Source of the DNA: Cupriavidus basilensis
GTDB lineage: Bacteria > Pseudomonadota > Gammaproteobacteria > Burkholderiales > Burkholderiaceae
Assembly (NCBI RefSeq): GCF_029335485.1
Contig: NZ_JARJLM010000559.1
Span: forward strand, 39,887-103,886
DNA length: 64,000 nt
Direction: 5' to 3'
Below the pieces are notes generated by a model, which was not told the origin of the DNA, searched no databases, and saw only the letters and a list, made by a program, of their open reading frames with translations. The position numbers and the translations under genes were made by a program. Positions 56,421 through 64,000 of the stretch are shown here, in pieces. Numbering within the stretch: the first letter of the stretch is position 1; the number at the start of each line of letters is the position of its first letter.

Positions 56421-56885
56421 GGCTCGCCCCTTTTATGCGTTGACCTCATCATCCGCAATATGCATGCCACGGCGATCGCCATGGCATGAGGCTTGCGGGC
56501 CTTTCCGTACGGCGGAACAGGACGACCTGTTCTGGCTCGTATGCGGCGCAAGCGCCGCGCGCGGACCGCGCGCGCGGAGCGTTGCCGGCAGTACGCCTCA
56601 TGCTGGTGCCGTGCTGCGCACCGTGCCGGTGCCGGCCTCGCCGCAGCGCGTCTGCGTCTGTGAGAGAGAAAAAAGAGCCTGGCCGCTGCGCGCATTTTCG
56701 GCGCAGGCCGCACAGTCGGTACCAATGGCTTTGCCACGATGTAGTACAAATTCATAGTAGAAGACTGCGGGCACAAAGCACGTAGCACGATACTGCAGCG
56801 AGACGCACGGGCGCACTGTTCACTGGCAGACATACGACGAATGGCGTTCGCCCGCCATGCAGCGATCAACGTTTATCCAGGTGGC
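56421..56885. other. Divergent phaZ/GST gap
   Basis: A 465-base gap between divergent genes that must hold promoters for both. No strong -35/-10 pair, repeat or RNA was recognised. AAGGAGG at about 56886-56892 is the GST ribosome site. Confidence 0.5.
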
Positions 56886-56896
56886 AAGGAGGCACG

Positions 56897-57550
56897 ATGG
56901 CAAGGACGACACTCACCATCAGCAGTAAAACGTATTCGTCGTGGTCCCTGCGGGGCTGGCTGCTGGCGCGCTTCGCGGGACTCGAGTTCGAGGAGGTGCT
57001 GGTGCCGCCGGACGATGCCGCGGCGCGCGCGGAAATCCTGCTGCTATCGCCTTCCATCCTGGTGCCTCGTTTGCTGCATCAGGGCGTGACGGTGTGGGAC
57101 ACGCTGGCCATCGCCGAATACCTCAACGAGGTTCGTCCCAAGGCCGGGCTGCTACCCGACGATCGCGCCGCGCGCGCGCATTGCCGGGCTATCTGCGGTG
57201 AGATGCACTCTGGCTTCGCGGCCATGCGCGCGGCCCTGCCGATGAATTTGAAGGGGCACTTTCCGGGCTTCAAGGTGTGGTCGCGCGCGCAGGCGGATAT
57301 CGATCGCATCACCCAGATCTGGACCGAGTGCCTGACACAGTACGGTGGTCCCTACCTGTTCGGCGAACGCTGCATGGCCGATGCGATGTACGCACCGGTG
57401 GTGACGCGCTTCGTGACTTATGGCGTGGAGCTGGATCCCGTGCCGGTGGCGTACTGCAAGCAGATCCTCTCCATGCCCGAACTGCAGGAATGGATCGCGG
57501 AGGCGAAGAAGGAACCCGATGAAATCAGCGAGCTGGAAGTGGAGTTCTGA
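56897..57550 (+). CDS. Glutathione S-transferase family protein
   Basis: A 217-residue GST. The N-terminal thioredoxin-fold half has SSKTYSSWSLRGWLLARFAG, in which Ser residues replace the usual catalytic Tyr, then VPRLLHQGVTVWDTLAIAEYL (glutathione-binding SxAI-like region). The C-terminal helical half has FGERCMADAMYAPVVTRF. Similar proteins are called YfcF/YghU-like or maleylacetoacetate isomerase-like; substrate unknown. Strong AAGGAGG upstream of ATG 56897. A terminator follows at 57604. Confidence 0.88.
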   Translation: MARTTLTISSKTYSSWSLRGWLLARFAGLEFEEVLVPPDDAAARAEILLLSPSILVPRLLHQGVTVWDTLAIAEYLNEVRPKAGLLPDDRAARAHCRAICGEMHSGFAAMRAALPMNLKGHFPGFKVWSRAQADIDRITQIWTECLTQYGGPYLFGERCMADAMYAPVVTRFVTYGVELDPVPVAYCKQILSMPELQEWIAEAKKEPDEISELEVEF

Positions 57551-57603
57551 CCTGCGGCTTCGCCTCGGCTCCTGCTTTTGATCCGGCTTCGATCTGGATG
57601 GAA

Positions 57604-57640
57604 CGCACCACGGCGCTTGCCGCCATGGTGCGCTTTTTTT
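57604..57640. terminator. Intrinsic terminator after GST gene
   Basis: CGCACCA pairs with TGGTGCG and CGGC with GCCG, with a three-base bulge, followed by seven T. It serves the plus-strand GST gene. The minus-strand gene ends nearby, but there is no matching T run on that side. Confidence 0.75.
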
Positions 57641-57654
57641 GCCTCATGCCGTGT

Positions 57655-59679
57655 TCAGGCCGTGGCGGAACCGCCGGCGCGCGCCGCGAGGAAACGCTCG
57701 GCATAGGCAAAGTACCAGTCCAGCGTGTCCGGGTTGGCCATGGCATCGCGGTTGGCGATCTTGTCCGGGGCGTGGCCCAGCAGCAGCTTCTTGATCGGCA
57801 CTTCCATCTTTTTGCCCGACAGCGTGCGCGGCACGCCGGGCACCTGCAGGATTTCGTTCGGCACGTGGCGTGACGACAGCGCGCTGCGAATGCGCGCGCG
57901 CATGAGGTCGCGCAGCGCTTCGTCGAGCACCAGGCCTTCCCGCAGCACCACGAACAGCGGCATATAGGAGTCGCGGCCAAGGTATTCGAGGTCCACCACC
58001 ATGCTGTCGAGCACTTCAGGCAGGTCTTCCACCACGCGGTACAGCTCGCTGGTACCCATGCGGATGCCATGGCGGTTGATGGTCGCGTCCGAGCGGCCAT
58101 AGATGATGGCGCCGCCGTGCCGGGTGATCTTGATCCAGTCGCCGTGGCGCCACACGCCGGGATAGGTGTCGAAGTAGCTGTCGCGGTAGCGCTGTCCGTT
58201 GGCGTCGCCCCACAGGAACAGCGGCATCGACGGGATCGGCGCGCTGCACACCAGTTCGCCCACCTCGTCGATCAGCGCGTGGCCCGCCTCGTCGAAGGCT
58301 TCGACCCTGGCGCCCAGGCAGCGGCACTGCATCTCGCCCGAATAGACCGGCAGGATCGGGCAGCCCGCCACGAAGGAGCCGGCGAAGTCGGTGCCGCCGC
58401 TCATCGGCGCGAGCCAGATATCGGCCCGCACATGGCGGTAGATCCAGTCGTAGGCTTCGGCCGGCAGCGGCGAGCCGGTCGAGCCGAGCGCGCGCAGCCG
58501 GGACAGATCGGCCTCGCGGGCGGGCTCGATGCCGGCCTTCATGCAGCCGGTGAAGTACGCCGCGCCGGCGCCGAAGGCGGTGACGCCGGCGGCGTCCACG
58601 AAGCGCCACAGCGCACCGGCATCGGGAAACGCGGGGTTGCCGTCGTAGAGCGCGATGGTGGTGCCCAGCAGCAGTCCCGCCACCTGCGCATTCCACATGA
58701 TCCAGCCGCTGCTGCTGTACCAATGGAAGACATCGTCCGGTCCCAGGTTGTTGTGGAAGGCCATCAGCTTGAGTTGCTCGATGACGATGCCGCCGTGGCC
58801 GTGCACGATGGGCTTGGGCATGCCGGTGGTGCCCGAGGAGTAGACGATCCACAGCGGATGGTCGAACGGTACGGATTCGATCGCCAGCGGCACGCGATGC
58901 GCCAGCACCGCCTGCCATGCGTGGCGGCGCACGCCGGCGGGCAGCGCGAGGGCGCCGGGGTCGGCCGCTCCGGCCGGCACCAGGATCAGGTCGGTGAGCG
59001 AGGGCAGGGTGGCGGCCAGGTCGGCCAGCACCGGCAGACGGTCGTAGGCTTTGCCGCCATACCCGTATCCGTCCACCGCGATCAGCACCTTGGGCTCGAT
59101 CTGGCGGAAGCGGTCGATCACTGCGACCTGGCCCATGTCGGGCGCGCAGCCGGACCAGATTGCGCCGAGGCTGGCGGTGGCCAGGAAGGCGACGACGGTG
59201 GCGGGGATGTTGGGCAGGTAGCCGGCCACGCGGTCGCCGCGGGCCACGCCCATTTCCCGCAGGGCATGTGCCAGCGAGGCGACCTGCGCCTCCAGCGCGT
59301 CCCAGCTCAGGTCGGCGACCTCGCGCGACTCGCTGGCATGGCGGATGGCGGTGCGCTGGCGTGCGGCGCCACTGCCGGCGTGCCGGAACACCTGCTGCAC
59401 ATAGTTCAGGCTGGCGCCTTCGAACCAGCGCGCGCCGGGCATGGCGGGGTTGCCGAGCACGCGCACGGGCGGCGTGTCGAAGCGCAGGTCGAAGTAAGCC
59501 CGGATGGCGTCCCAGAAGGCTTCCAGGTCGGTCACCGACCATTGCCAAAGCGCGGCGTAGTCGCCGAAGGCGAGCCCGCGCTCGCTTTCCAGCCAGCGCA
59601 TGAAGTGCGCAATGTGGCTGCCGTCGCGGAACGCCGGTGAGGGCGTCCACATCAGTTTCCCTTGTTCAAGGGGGGTCAT
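57655..59679 (-). CDS. Acetoacetate-CoA ligase (acetoacetyl-CoA synthetase)
   Basis: A 674-residue adenylate-forming enzyme. An acetyl-CoA-synthetase-type N-terminal extension is present (FMRWLESERGLAFGDYAALWQWSV). The AMP-binding loop is YSSGTTGMPKPIVHGHGG, HWYSSSGWIMWN follows, and the C-terminal catalytic lysine region is LSGKKMEVPIKKLL. The PIVHG...LKLM spacing and overall length match acetoacetyl-CoA synthetases. It converts acetoacetate, ATP and CoA to acetoacetyl-CoA, linking to PHB turnover. ATG 59679 is supported by GGAGGAG; longer frames lack this. Confidence 0.9.
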   Translation of the reverse strand: MTPLEQGKLMWTPSPAFRDGSHIAHFMRWLESERGLAFGDYAALWQWSVTDLEAFWDAIRAYFDLRFDTPPVRVLGNPAMPGARWFEGASLNYVQQVFRHAGSGAARQRTAIRHASESREVADLSWDALEAQVASLAHALREMGVARGDRVAGYLPNIPATVVAFLATASLGAIWSGCAPDMGQVAVIDRFRQIEPKVLIAVDGYGYGGKAYDRLPVLADLAATLPSLTDLILVPAGAADPGALALPAGVRRHAWQAVLAHRVPLAIESVPFDHPLWIVYSSGTTGMPKPIVHGHGGIVIEQLKLMAFHNNLGPDDVFHWYSSSGWIMWNAQVAGLLLGTTIALYDGNPAFPDAGALWRFVDAAGVTAFGAGAAYFTGCMKAGIEPAREADLSRLRALGSTGSPLPAEAYDWIYRHVRADIWLAPMSGGTDFAGSFVAGCPILPVYSGEMQCRCLGARVEAFDEAGHALIDEVGELVCSAPIPSMPLFLWGDANGQRYRDSYFDTYPGVWRHGDWIKITRHGGAIIYGRSDATINRHGIRMGTSELYRVVEDLPEVLDSMVVDLEYLGRDSYMPLFVVLREGLVLDEALRDLMRARIRSALSSRHVPNEILQVPGVPRTLSGKKMEVPIKKLLLGHAPDKIANRDAMANPDTLDWYFAYAERFLAARAGGSATA

Positions 59680-59843
59680 GTCTCCTCCTCGGGTCCGTCT
59701 GCGCGGACGTGCGGATGGGTTGGGATGGTCAGGGGTGCCTGGTGTTGCCAGATGTTGCCTGGCGCTGCGTTCACCGCCGACCGGCCAGCGTGATCTTACA
59801 TGCTGTCGGCATGCAGGGCCGGCCCGGCTGGGCCCGCATGCGC

Positions 59844-61373
59844 TTACGCCTTGTCCCGCGCTTCGAACAGGCTGTCCCACAGCCCGTCCACGCGCGCCTT
59901 GACGCCGTCATCCATCCTGATCGGACGGCCCCACTCGCGCGTGGTCTCGCCGGGCCACTTGTCGGTGGCGTCGATGCCCATCTTCGAGCCCAGCCCGGAC
60001 ACCGGCGAGGCGAAGTCGAGGTAGTCGATCGGGGTGTTGTCCACCAGCACGGTGTCGCGCGAAGGATCGACGCGGGTGGTGATGGCCCAGATCACTTCCT
60101 TCCAGTCCCGCACGTCGACATCGTCATCGACCACCACGATGAACTTCGTATACATGAACTGGCGCAGGAAGCTCCAGACGCCGAACATCACGCGCTTGGC
60201 GTGGCCGGCGTATTGCTTTTTCATGCGCACCACCGCCATGCGGTAGCTGCAGCCCTCGGGCGGCAGGTAGAAGTCGGTGATCTCCGGAAATTGCTTCTGC
60301 AGCAGCGGCACGAATACCTCGTTGAGCGCCACGCCGAGCACGGCCGGTTCGTCGGGCGGCTTGCCGGTGTAGGTGGAGTGGTAGATCGGGTCGCGCCGCA
60401 TGGTGATGCGCTCGATGGTGAAGACCGGAAACCAGTCCTGCTCGTTGTAGTAGCCGGTGTGGTCGCCGTAAGGGCCTTCGAGCGCATGCTGGTAGCCGGA
60501 CGGGTGGTTCGGGTCGGGCTGGATATGCCCTTCCAGCACGATCTCGGCCGAGGCCGGCACGCTGAGCTCGGACAGCGTCGGCGTAATGCAGCCGGCCAGC
60601 GCGGTACGGCTGCCGCGCAGCAGGCCGGCGAACTGGTACTCCGACAGGGTGTCCGGCACCGGTGTGACCGCGCCGAGGATGGTGGCGGGGTCGGCGCCCA
60701 GCGCCACAGCGATCGGAAAAGGCTTGCCGGGGTTTGCCAGGGCGTGCTCGCGGAAATCCAGCGCGCCGCCGCGATGCGCCAGCCAGCGCATGATGACCTG
60801 GTTGCGGCTGATGACCTGCTGGCGGTAGATGCCCAGGTTCTGGCGCTTCTTGTGCGGGCCCTTGGTGACCACCAGGCCCCAGGTGATCAGCGGTGCCGCG
60901 TCTTCCGGCCAGCAGGTCTGGATCGGCAGGCGCGCGAGATCGACGTCATTGCCTTCCCACACCACTTCCTGGCAGGCGGGGCTGCCGACCCGCTTGGGCG
61001 CCATGTCCCACACCGATTTGGCCAGCGTGAAGAGCTTGCCGGCTTCGCGCAGGCCGCGTGGCGGCTCGGGTTCCTTGAGCGCCGACAAGACGCGGCCGAT
61101 GTCGCGCAGGTCGGCCAGGCTTTCCGCGCCCATGCCAAGTGCGACTCTGCGTGTCGTGCCGAACAGATTGGCCAGTACCGGCACCGTATAAGTATGCCCA
61201 GGCCGGTGGGGATCGCTAGGGCGTTCGAACACGACAGCCGGTCCATTTGCTCGCAACAGCCTGTCGCAGATTTCAGTCATTTCCAGGTTGGGCGACACTG
61301 GCACGCCAATCCGTTTCAGTTCGCCAAGGCCTTCCAGCTGGCCGATGAAATCGCGCAAGTCGTTGTATTTCAT
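59844..61373 (-). CDS. ubiD: UbiD-family 4-hydroxy-3-polyprenylbenzoate decarboxylase
   Basis: A 509-residue decarboxylase of ubiquinone synthesis. [21 protein letters not shown] at the start, [23 protein letters not shown] and [20 protein letters not shown] in the middle, and the region with [22 protein letters not shown] are UbiD hallmarks; Arg and Glu residues of the prenyl-FMN site lie in the ARRMTIREIT-equivalent stretch [18 protein letters not shown]. The cofactor maker UbiX is not in the window. The 5' region is A+T-rich with an inverted repeat. Confidence 0.95.
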   Translation of the reverse strand: MKYNDLRDFIGQLEGLGELKRIGVPVSPNLEMTEICDRLLRANGPAVVFERPSDPHRPGHTYTVPVLANLFGTTRRVALGMGAESLADLRDIGRVLSALKEPEPPRGLREAGKLFTLAKSVWDMAPKRVGSPACQEVVWEGNDVDLARLPIQTCWPEDAAPLITWGLVVTKGPHKKRQNLGIYRQQVISRNQVIMRWLAHRGGALDFREHALANPGKPFPIAVALGADPATILGAVTPVPDTLSEYQFAGLLRGSRTALAGCITPTLSELSVPASAEIVLEGHIQPDPNHPSGYQHALEGPYGDHTGYYNEQDWFPVFTIERITMRRDPIYHSTYTGKPPDEPAVLGVALNEVFVPLLQKQFPEITDFYLPPEGCSYRMAVVRMKKQYAGHAKRVMFGVWSFLRQFMYTKFIVVVDDDVDVRDWKEVIWAITTRVDPSRDTVLVDNTPIDYLDFASPVSGLGSKMGIDATDKWPGETTREWGRPIRMDDGVKARVDGLWDSLFEARDKA

Positions 61374-61438
61374 AGTGAATTCTGTTGAGGCTCAGGCACT
61401 CGGAAGTCCCTGTCCGCACAAGTGATATGTTTAAGATA

Positions 61439-61452
61439 TGCATTTATATGCA
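61439..61452. promoter_or_regulatory. Inverted repeat upstream of ubiD
   Basis: TGCAT-TTAT-ATGCA is a perfect 14-base inverted repeat about 70 bases before ubiD. On the minus strand it overlaps a possible TTGCAT/CATATC promoter with 17-base spacing, so it may be an operator. No regulator was identified. Confidence 0.4.
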
Positions 61453-61649
61453 CATCGATGCAATAGGGCGTAAAAAATTTGCCCCGAATTCCATGTCCAA
61501 ATTGTAAATTTTTTTGCCCCGCCGGCCTCGGTGTCGATGCCCTCCATGCATTGCCAGTGCTGACTTCAGCCGATTCCCAGGGGAGCGGAAGTGCGTAAAA
61601 GAGCCTTGTTACATATAACCAGAAGCTTTGTTTTTGCTAAACGTTATTC

Positions 61650-61678
61650 TTGACGATGTATAAAAGGGTTTCTACAAT
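61650..61678 (+). promoter_or_regulatory. Strong sigma-70 promoter upstream of lytic transglycosylase leader
   Basis: TTGACG (61650-61655) and TACAAT (61673-61678) are 17 bases apart in an A+T-rich stretch. Transcription would begin near 61685, about 330 bases before the next start codon. Confidence 0.7.
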
Positions 61679-61684
61679 CCGGCT

Positions 61685-62008
61685 CTACTCGTTGGAGTGT
61701 TGCGATGCAGCACATTTCTTTTGGCCCTGTCAAGGGGTTGGTGGAGAATTATCCATATTTGATCATCTGAGCGGATTCGTCTGAGCAAGGACGGGCCCGC
61801 CTGATTGCCCGGCGCCGAGCCGGTGGTTTTGAGTAGTTCGCAGCAGGGCAGGCTCCCCCAAGAGCCTACCCTGTTTCTCGTTGGGCGCATGGGGAGCGCC
61901 CACCAACAGGTGCTGGCGGTCCTTGCTAGGCAGTGCGGCATCCTTACTTGAATACGCGGTCATCGGGCGTGCGGCGCAATAGCGCAGCGCGAAGCGGACA
62001 GCGGATGG
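61685..62008 (+). ncRNA. Candidate structured leader or small RNA
   Basis: About 325 transcribed but apparently non-coding bases follow the promoter at 61650. Visible hairpins: CGGGC/GCCCG in 61796-61821; an 11-of-12-base stem CAGGGCAGGCTC/GAGCCTACCCTG around a CCCCAA loop near 61842-61871, followed by TTTCTCGTT; and GGGCGC/GCGCCC near 61883-61902. If the second hairpin terminates transcription, an RNA of about 190 bases would result. A 6S-like or leader role was considered but no conserved family core was recognised. Confidence 0.4.
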
Positions 62009-62016
62009 AGGTAAGT

Positions 62017-63078
62017 ATGAGTGGTTGGAAAACCCTTCATCTTCCCGGTGTCGGACGGGCATTGCAGGTCCGCTTCAGACAACCGGTACCCGGAGTGAGT
62101 CGGGCGTTGCAGGTTCGTCTCGCGCATCCGGTGGCTAACCGCGCCATACGGGGCGGTCGTGCAACACTGAAGTACGCCCTGAACAGTCTCGGGGTGGTGT
62201 CTGTCGTCGCGGCAGTATCGCTGTCGCTCAGCCAGGAATGGCGTACGGCCCTGGCCGGTGCGCTGGCCGGGGACGAAGCACCCGCGGTGCTGATGGAAGC
62301 GGCGGTGCCTGCGTCCACGGCCGACGTCGCCGCGGCCAAGCTGGCCCTGGCAACGGTGCCTTCGAAGCCCGCGGGCTTGCCGACGGTGACCGGGACCGAC
62401 GACTGGGGCCAGACGACGGCGGGCAAGGTGCCTTCCGTGGCCCATCTGGCCGCGCAGATCCCGGCGCAGCGCGTGGCGCTGGACGCGCGCAGTTCCGCCA
62501 CGCTGGGCAGCGCGCGCGAGCAGGCTGCCGTGGCGGAATACATTGCCCGCAAGTATCGGGTAGCCGCGCAGGCAACCGCGCAACTGGTCAAGGCCGCATA
62601 CCTGACCGGGCGCGAAGTCGGCATCGATCCGCTGCTGATCCTGGGCGTGATTGCGATCGAGTCCAGCTTCAACCCGTACGCCGAGAGCGGCGTGGGCGCG
62701 CAGGGCCTGATGCAGGTGATGACCAAGGTCCACCAGGACAAGTACGAGGCCGTGGGCGGCGTGGCCGCCGCGCTCAACCCATACGCCAACATCAAGATCG
62801 GCGCGCTGGTGCTGAAGGACTGCATTGCCCGCGCCGGTTCGCTGGAAGGTGGCCTGAAGTATTACGTGGGCGCGGCGACGACCAACACCGATGGCGGCTA
62901 TGGCGCCAAGGTGCTGGCGGAACGTGCCCGCCTGCGTCAACTGCTGGGCGTGCGCAATGCGCCCGAGCCGGTCGCCGCCAAGCCGGAAGCCACGCCCGGC
63001 GCCAAGGCCCAGGCCGAGCACCATCAAGGCGCGGGCGACAAGCTGGAAGCCGCGGGCAACGTGCCCAAGAGCGCCTGA
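62017..63078 (+). CDS. Lytic transglycosylase (SLT domain) with N-terminal membrane anchor
   Basis: A 353-residue protein. A basic N-terminal cytoplasmic segment contains two 15-residue repeats (PGVgRALQVRf and PGVsRALQVRl), then one membrane helix near residues 51-72, a linker, and a C-terminal SLT domain. Catalytic Glu215 lies in IAIESSFNPYAESGVGAQG followed by LMQVMTKVHQ, and GALVLKDCIARAGSLEGGLKYYVG closes the fold. It would cleave peptidoglycan glycan strands in the periplasm. The tail is Ala/Glu/Lys-rich. ATG 62017 has GGAGGT five bases upstream, so an upstream ATG (61933) is rejected. Confidence 0.9.
   Translation: MSGWKTLHLPGVGRALQVRFRQPVPGVSRALQVRLAHPVANRAIRGGRATLKYALNSLGVVSVVAAVSLSLSQEWRTALAGALAGDEAPAVLMEAAVPASTADVAAAKLALATVPSKPAGLPTVTGTDDWGQTTAGKVPSVAHLAAQIPAQRVALDARSSATLGSAREQAAVAEYIARKYRVAAQATAQLVKAAYLTGREVGIDPLLILGVIAIESSFNPYAESGVGAQGLMQVMTKVHQDKYEAVGGVAAALNPYANIKIGALVLKDCIARAGSLEGGLKYYVGAATTNTDGGYGAKVLAERARLRQLLGVRNAPEPVAAKPEATPGAKAQAEHHQGAGDKLEAAGNVPKSA
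62044..62133 (+). repeat. Two 45-base in-frame direct repeats
   Basis: Copies at 62044-62088 and 62089-62133 each encode a PGV-x-RALQVR unit of 15 residues in the cytoplasmic N-terminus of the lytic transglycosylase. They are diverged but align without gaps. Confidence 0.65.
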
Positions 63079-63227
63079 CAGGTGCTGGCGGCGGCCCTGG
63101 CAAGCCTGAGGCACTAGCCCAAGCCGGCCGGATGCGCCCAAACCGCGTGGCATGACGAGGGTGTTACTCCTTCTCCCTCATGGGGAGAGGGGGGCCGCCA
63201 CCACAGGTCCGATTTTGCCAGCAATCT

Positions 63228-63253
63228 GAAAGCACCCTTCGGGGTGCTTTTTT
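63228..63253. terminator. Intrinsic terminator with UUCG loop
   Basis: AGCACCC-TTCG-GGGTGCT followed by six T, preceded by AAA. The extra-stable UUCG tetraloop and T run support strong termination of the lytic transglycosylase transcript and possibly of the convergent aminotransferase. Confidence 0.92.
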
Positions 63254-63259
63254 CGTTGT

Positions 63260-64000
63260 TCAGGCGAAGAACTTGCCCAGGCGTGCCATGGCTTGCTCGA
63301 TATTCTCCATCGAGGTCGCGTACGAGATGCGGATGTAGTCGCTGGCCGTGTACGGGCCAAAATCCTGGCCCGGCACCAGCACCACGCCGGCATCGTGCAG
63401 CATGGCCTGCGTCAGGCTGTCGGCATCGCCTGCGGCGGGGTGGTTGACGCCGCGGCAGTCCGCATACACATAGAAGGCGCCATCCGGCTTGACCGGCACC
63501 CGCAGGCCGAGCGACTCCAGCGCCGGCACGATGGCGTCGCGGCGGCGGTGGAATTCGGCCTTGCGGGCATCGTAGATGGCCAGGGCTTCAGGGGAGAAGC
63601 AGGCCAGCGCCGCATGCTGAGCAACCGCGGAGGCGCAGATGAACAGGTTCTGCGCCACTTTCTCGAAGGCACTCACCAGCGCGTCCGGCACCACCAGCCA
63701 GCCCAGGCGCCACCCCGTCATATTGAAGTACTTGGAGAAGCTGTTGACGGTGACGACATCGTCGTCGAGGCTCAGGGCCGATACCGGCGGGGCGTCGTAG
63801 GACAGGCCCTGGTAGATCTCGTCGACGATGGCAAAGCCCTGGCGCGCGCGTACGGCTTGCAGGATGCGCGTCAGCTCGCCCGGCAGGATCGAGGTGCCGG
63901 TGGGGTTGGAGGGAGACGCCAGCAGCACGCCGCGGGTCTGCTCGCCCCAGTGCGTCTCCACCTGTTCGGCGGTCAGCTGGAAGCGTTGGGCGGGCCCGCT
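63260..64000 (-). CDS. Class I/II pyridoxal-phosphate aminotransferase (partial, 3' part)
   Basis: The last 246 residues are in the window; the gene continues past 64000. SPSNPTGTSI holds the conserved substrate and PLP contacts, FAIVDEIYQGLSYD carries the Asp and Tyr of the cofactor site, and NSFSKYFNMTGWRLGW holds the PLP lysine. The C-terminal part IRISYATSMENIEQAMARL includes the substrate carboxylate-binding Arg. It resembles aspartate/alanine-type aminotransferases; the specific substrate is unknown. It converges on the lytic transglycosylase with a strong terminator between. Confidence 0.93.
   Translation of the reverse strand, partial: SGPAQRFQLTAEQVETHWGEQTRGVLLASPSNPTGTSILPGELTRILQAVRARQGFAIVDEIYQGLSYDAPPVSALSLDDDVVTVNSFSKYFNMTGWRLGWLVVPDALVSAFEKVAQNLFICASAVAQHAALACFSPEALAIYDARKAEFHRRRDAIVPALESLGLRVPVKPDGAFYVYADCRGVNHPAAGDADSLTQAMLHDAGVVLVPGQDFGPYTASDYIRISYATSMENIEQAMARLGKFFA

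Noticed and set aside
61685-61875. 6S RNA gene (ssrS)
   Set aside because: Length and promoter would fit, but the 5' and 3' ends do not pair into the long closing stem required and no conserved central bubble was recognised; kept only as an unassigned RNA candidate.

Overview
The window is a stretch of beta-proteobacterial chromosome, most like Cupriavidus/Ralstonia. The base composition is high G+C. An intracellular PHB depolymerase lies near an acetoacetyl-CoA synthetase gene, a core-LPS pair (waaC-waaA) occurs, and the flanking housekeeping genes (tolC, pcm, uppP, trmB, ubiD) are typical of that group. The genus is inferred from gene content, not from a database match.

Region 1 (1-2,576, + strand) is the end of a phosphohexomutase gene followed by waaC and waaA. 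Region 2 (2,622-about 38,800) is a large group 2 (ABC-transporter-dependent) capsule locus in four blocks. (a) A tightly coupled minus-strand operon, 16,683 to 2,622: kpsS, a short-chain dehydrogenase, a membrane LtaS/OpgB-like phosphotransferase, a 2,531-residue fully reducing type I polyketide synthase, an LpxC-like deacetylase, an alpha-oxoamine synthase and a GNAT acyltransferase. The set and order resemble wcbO-P-Q-R-S-T of the Burkholderia pseudomallei capsule I locus. (b) A plus-strand export block, kpsE-kpsM-kpsT, with one glycosyltransferase (17,047-20,996). (c) A minus-strand, visibly lower-G+C block, 32,773 to 21,011: kpsD, an FkbM-methyltransferase/coiled-coil/DUF4214 protein, a three-domain glycosyltransferase, gmd, rmd, a sulfotransferase, a cysC remnant and a glycosyltransferase. 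(d) A plus-strand block with a glycosyltransferase, kpsC, manC and an HD-domain protein (32,821-38,804).

Together the capsule genes predict GDP-mannose supply (ManC) and conversion to GDP-D-rhamnose (Gmd, Rmd). Several glycosyltransferases would assemble the glycan on a Kdo linker (KpsC, KpsS), and KpsMTED would export it. Methylation and sulfation are possible modifications. The PKS operon has the parts expected for a sphingoid-like amino-lipid: a chain builder without a thioesterase, a PLP enzyme that could release the chain by condensing it with an amino acid, a ketoreductase, an N-acyltransferase, an LpxC-type deacetylase and a head-group phosphotransferase. This is the most interesting system in the window.

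Region 3 (38,852-41,117) holds a decayed outer-membrane protein gene and a META-domain lipoprotein gene. Region 4 (41,159-52,345) is housekeeping and efflux: tolC, rhodanese, pcm, a TetR-controlled RND pump, a cysteine-cluster protein, a DUF1439 lipoprotein, uppP, trmB and tRNA-Gly(CCC). Region 5 (52,872-64,000) is metabolic: a VOC protein, an aldose epimerase, a cupin, phaZ, a GST, acetoacetyl-CoA synthetase, ubiD, a lytic transglycosylase with a long structured leader, and the 3' part of an aminotransferase gene. No CRISPR array, transposase or phage gene was recognised.
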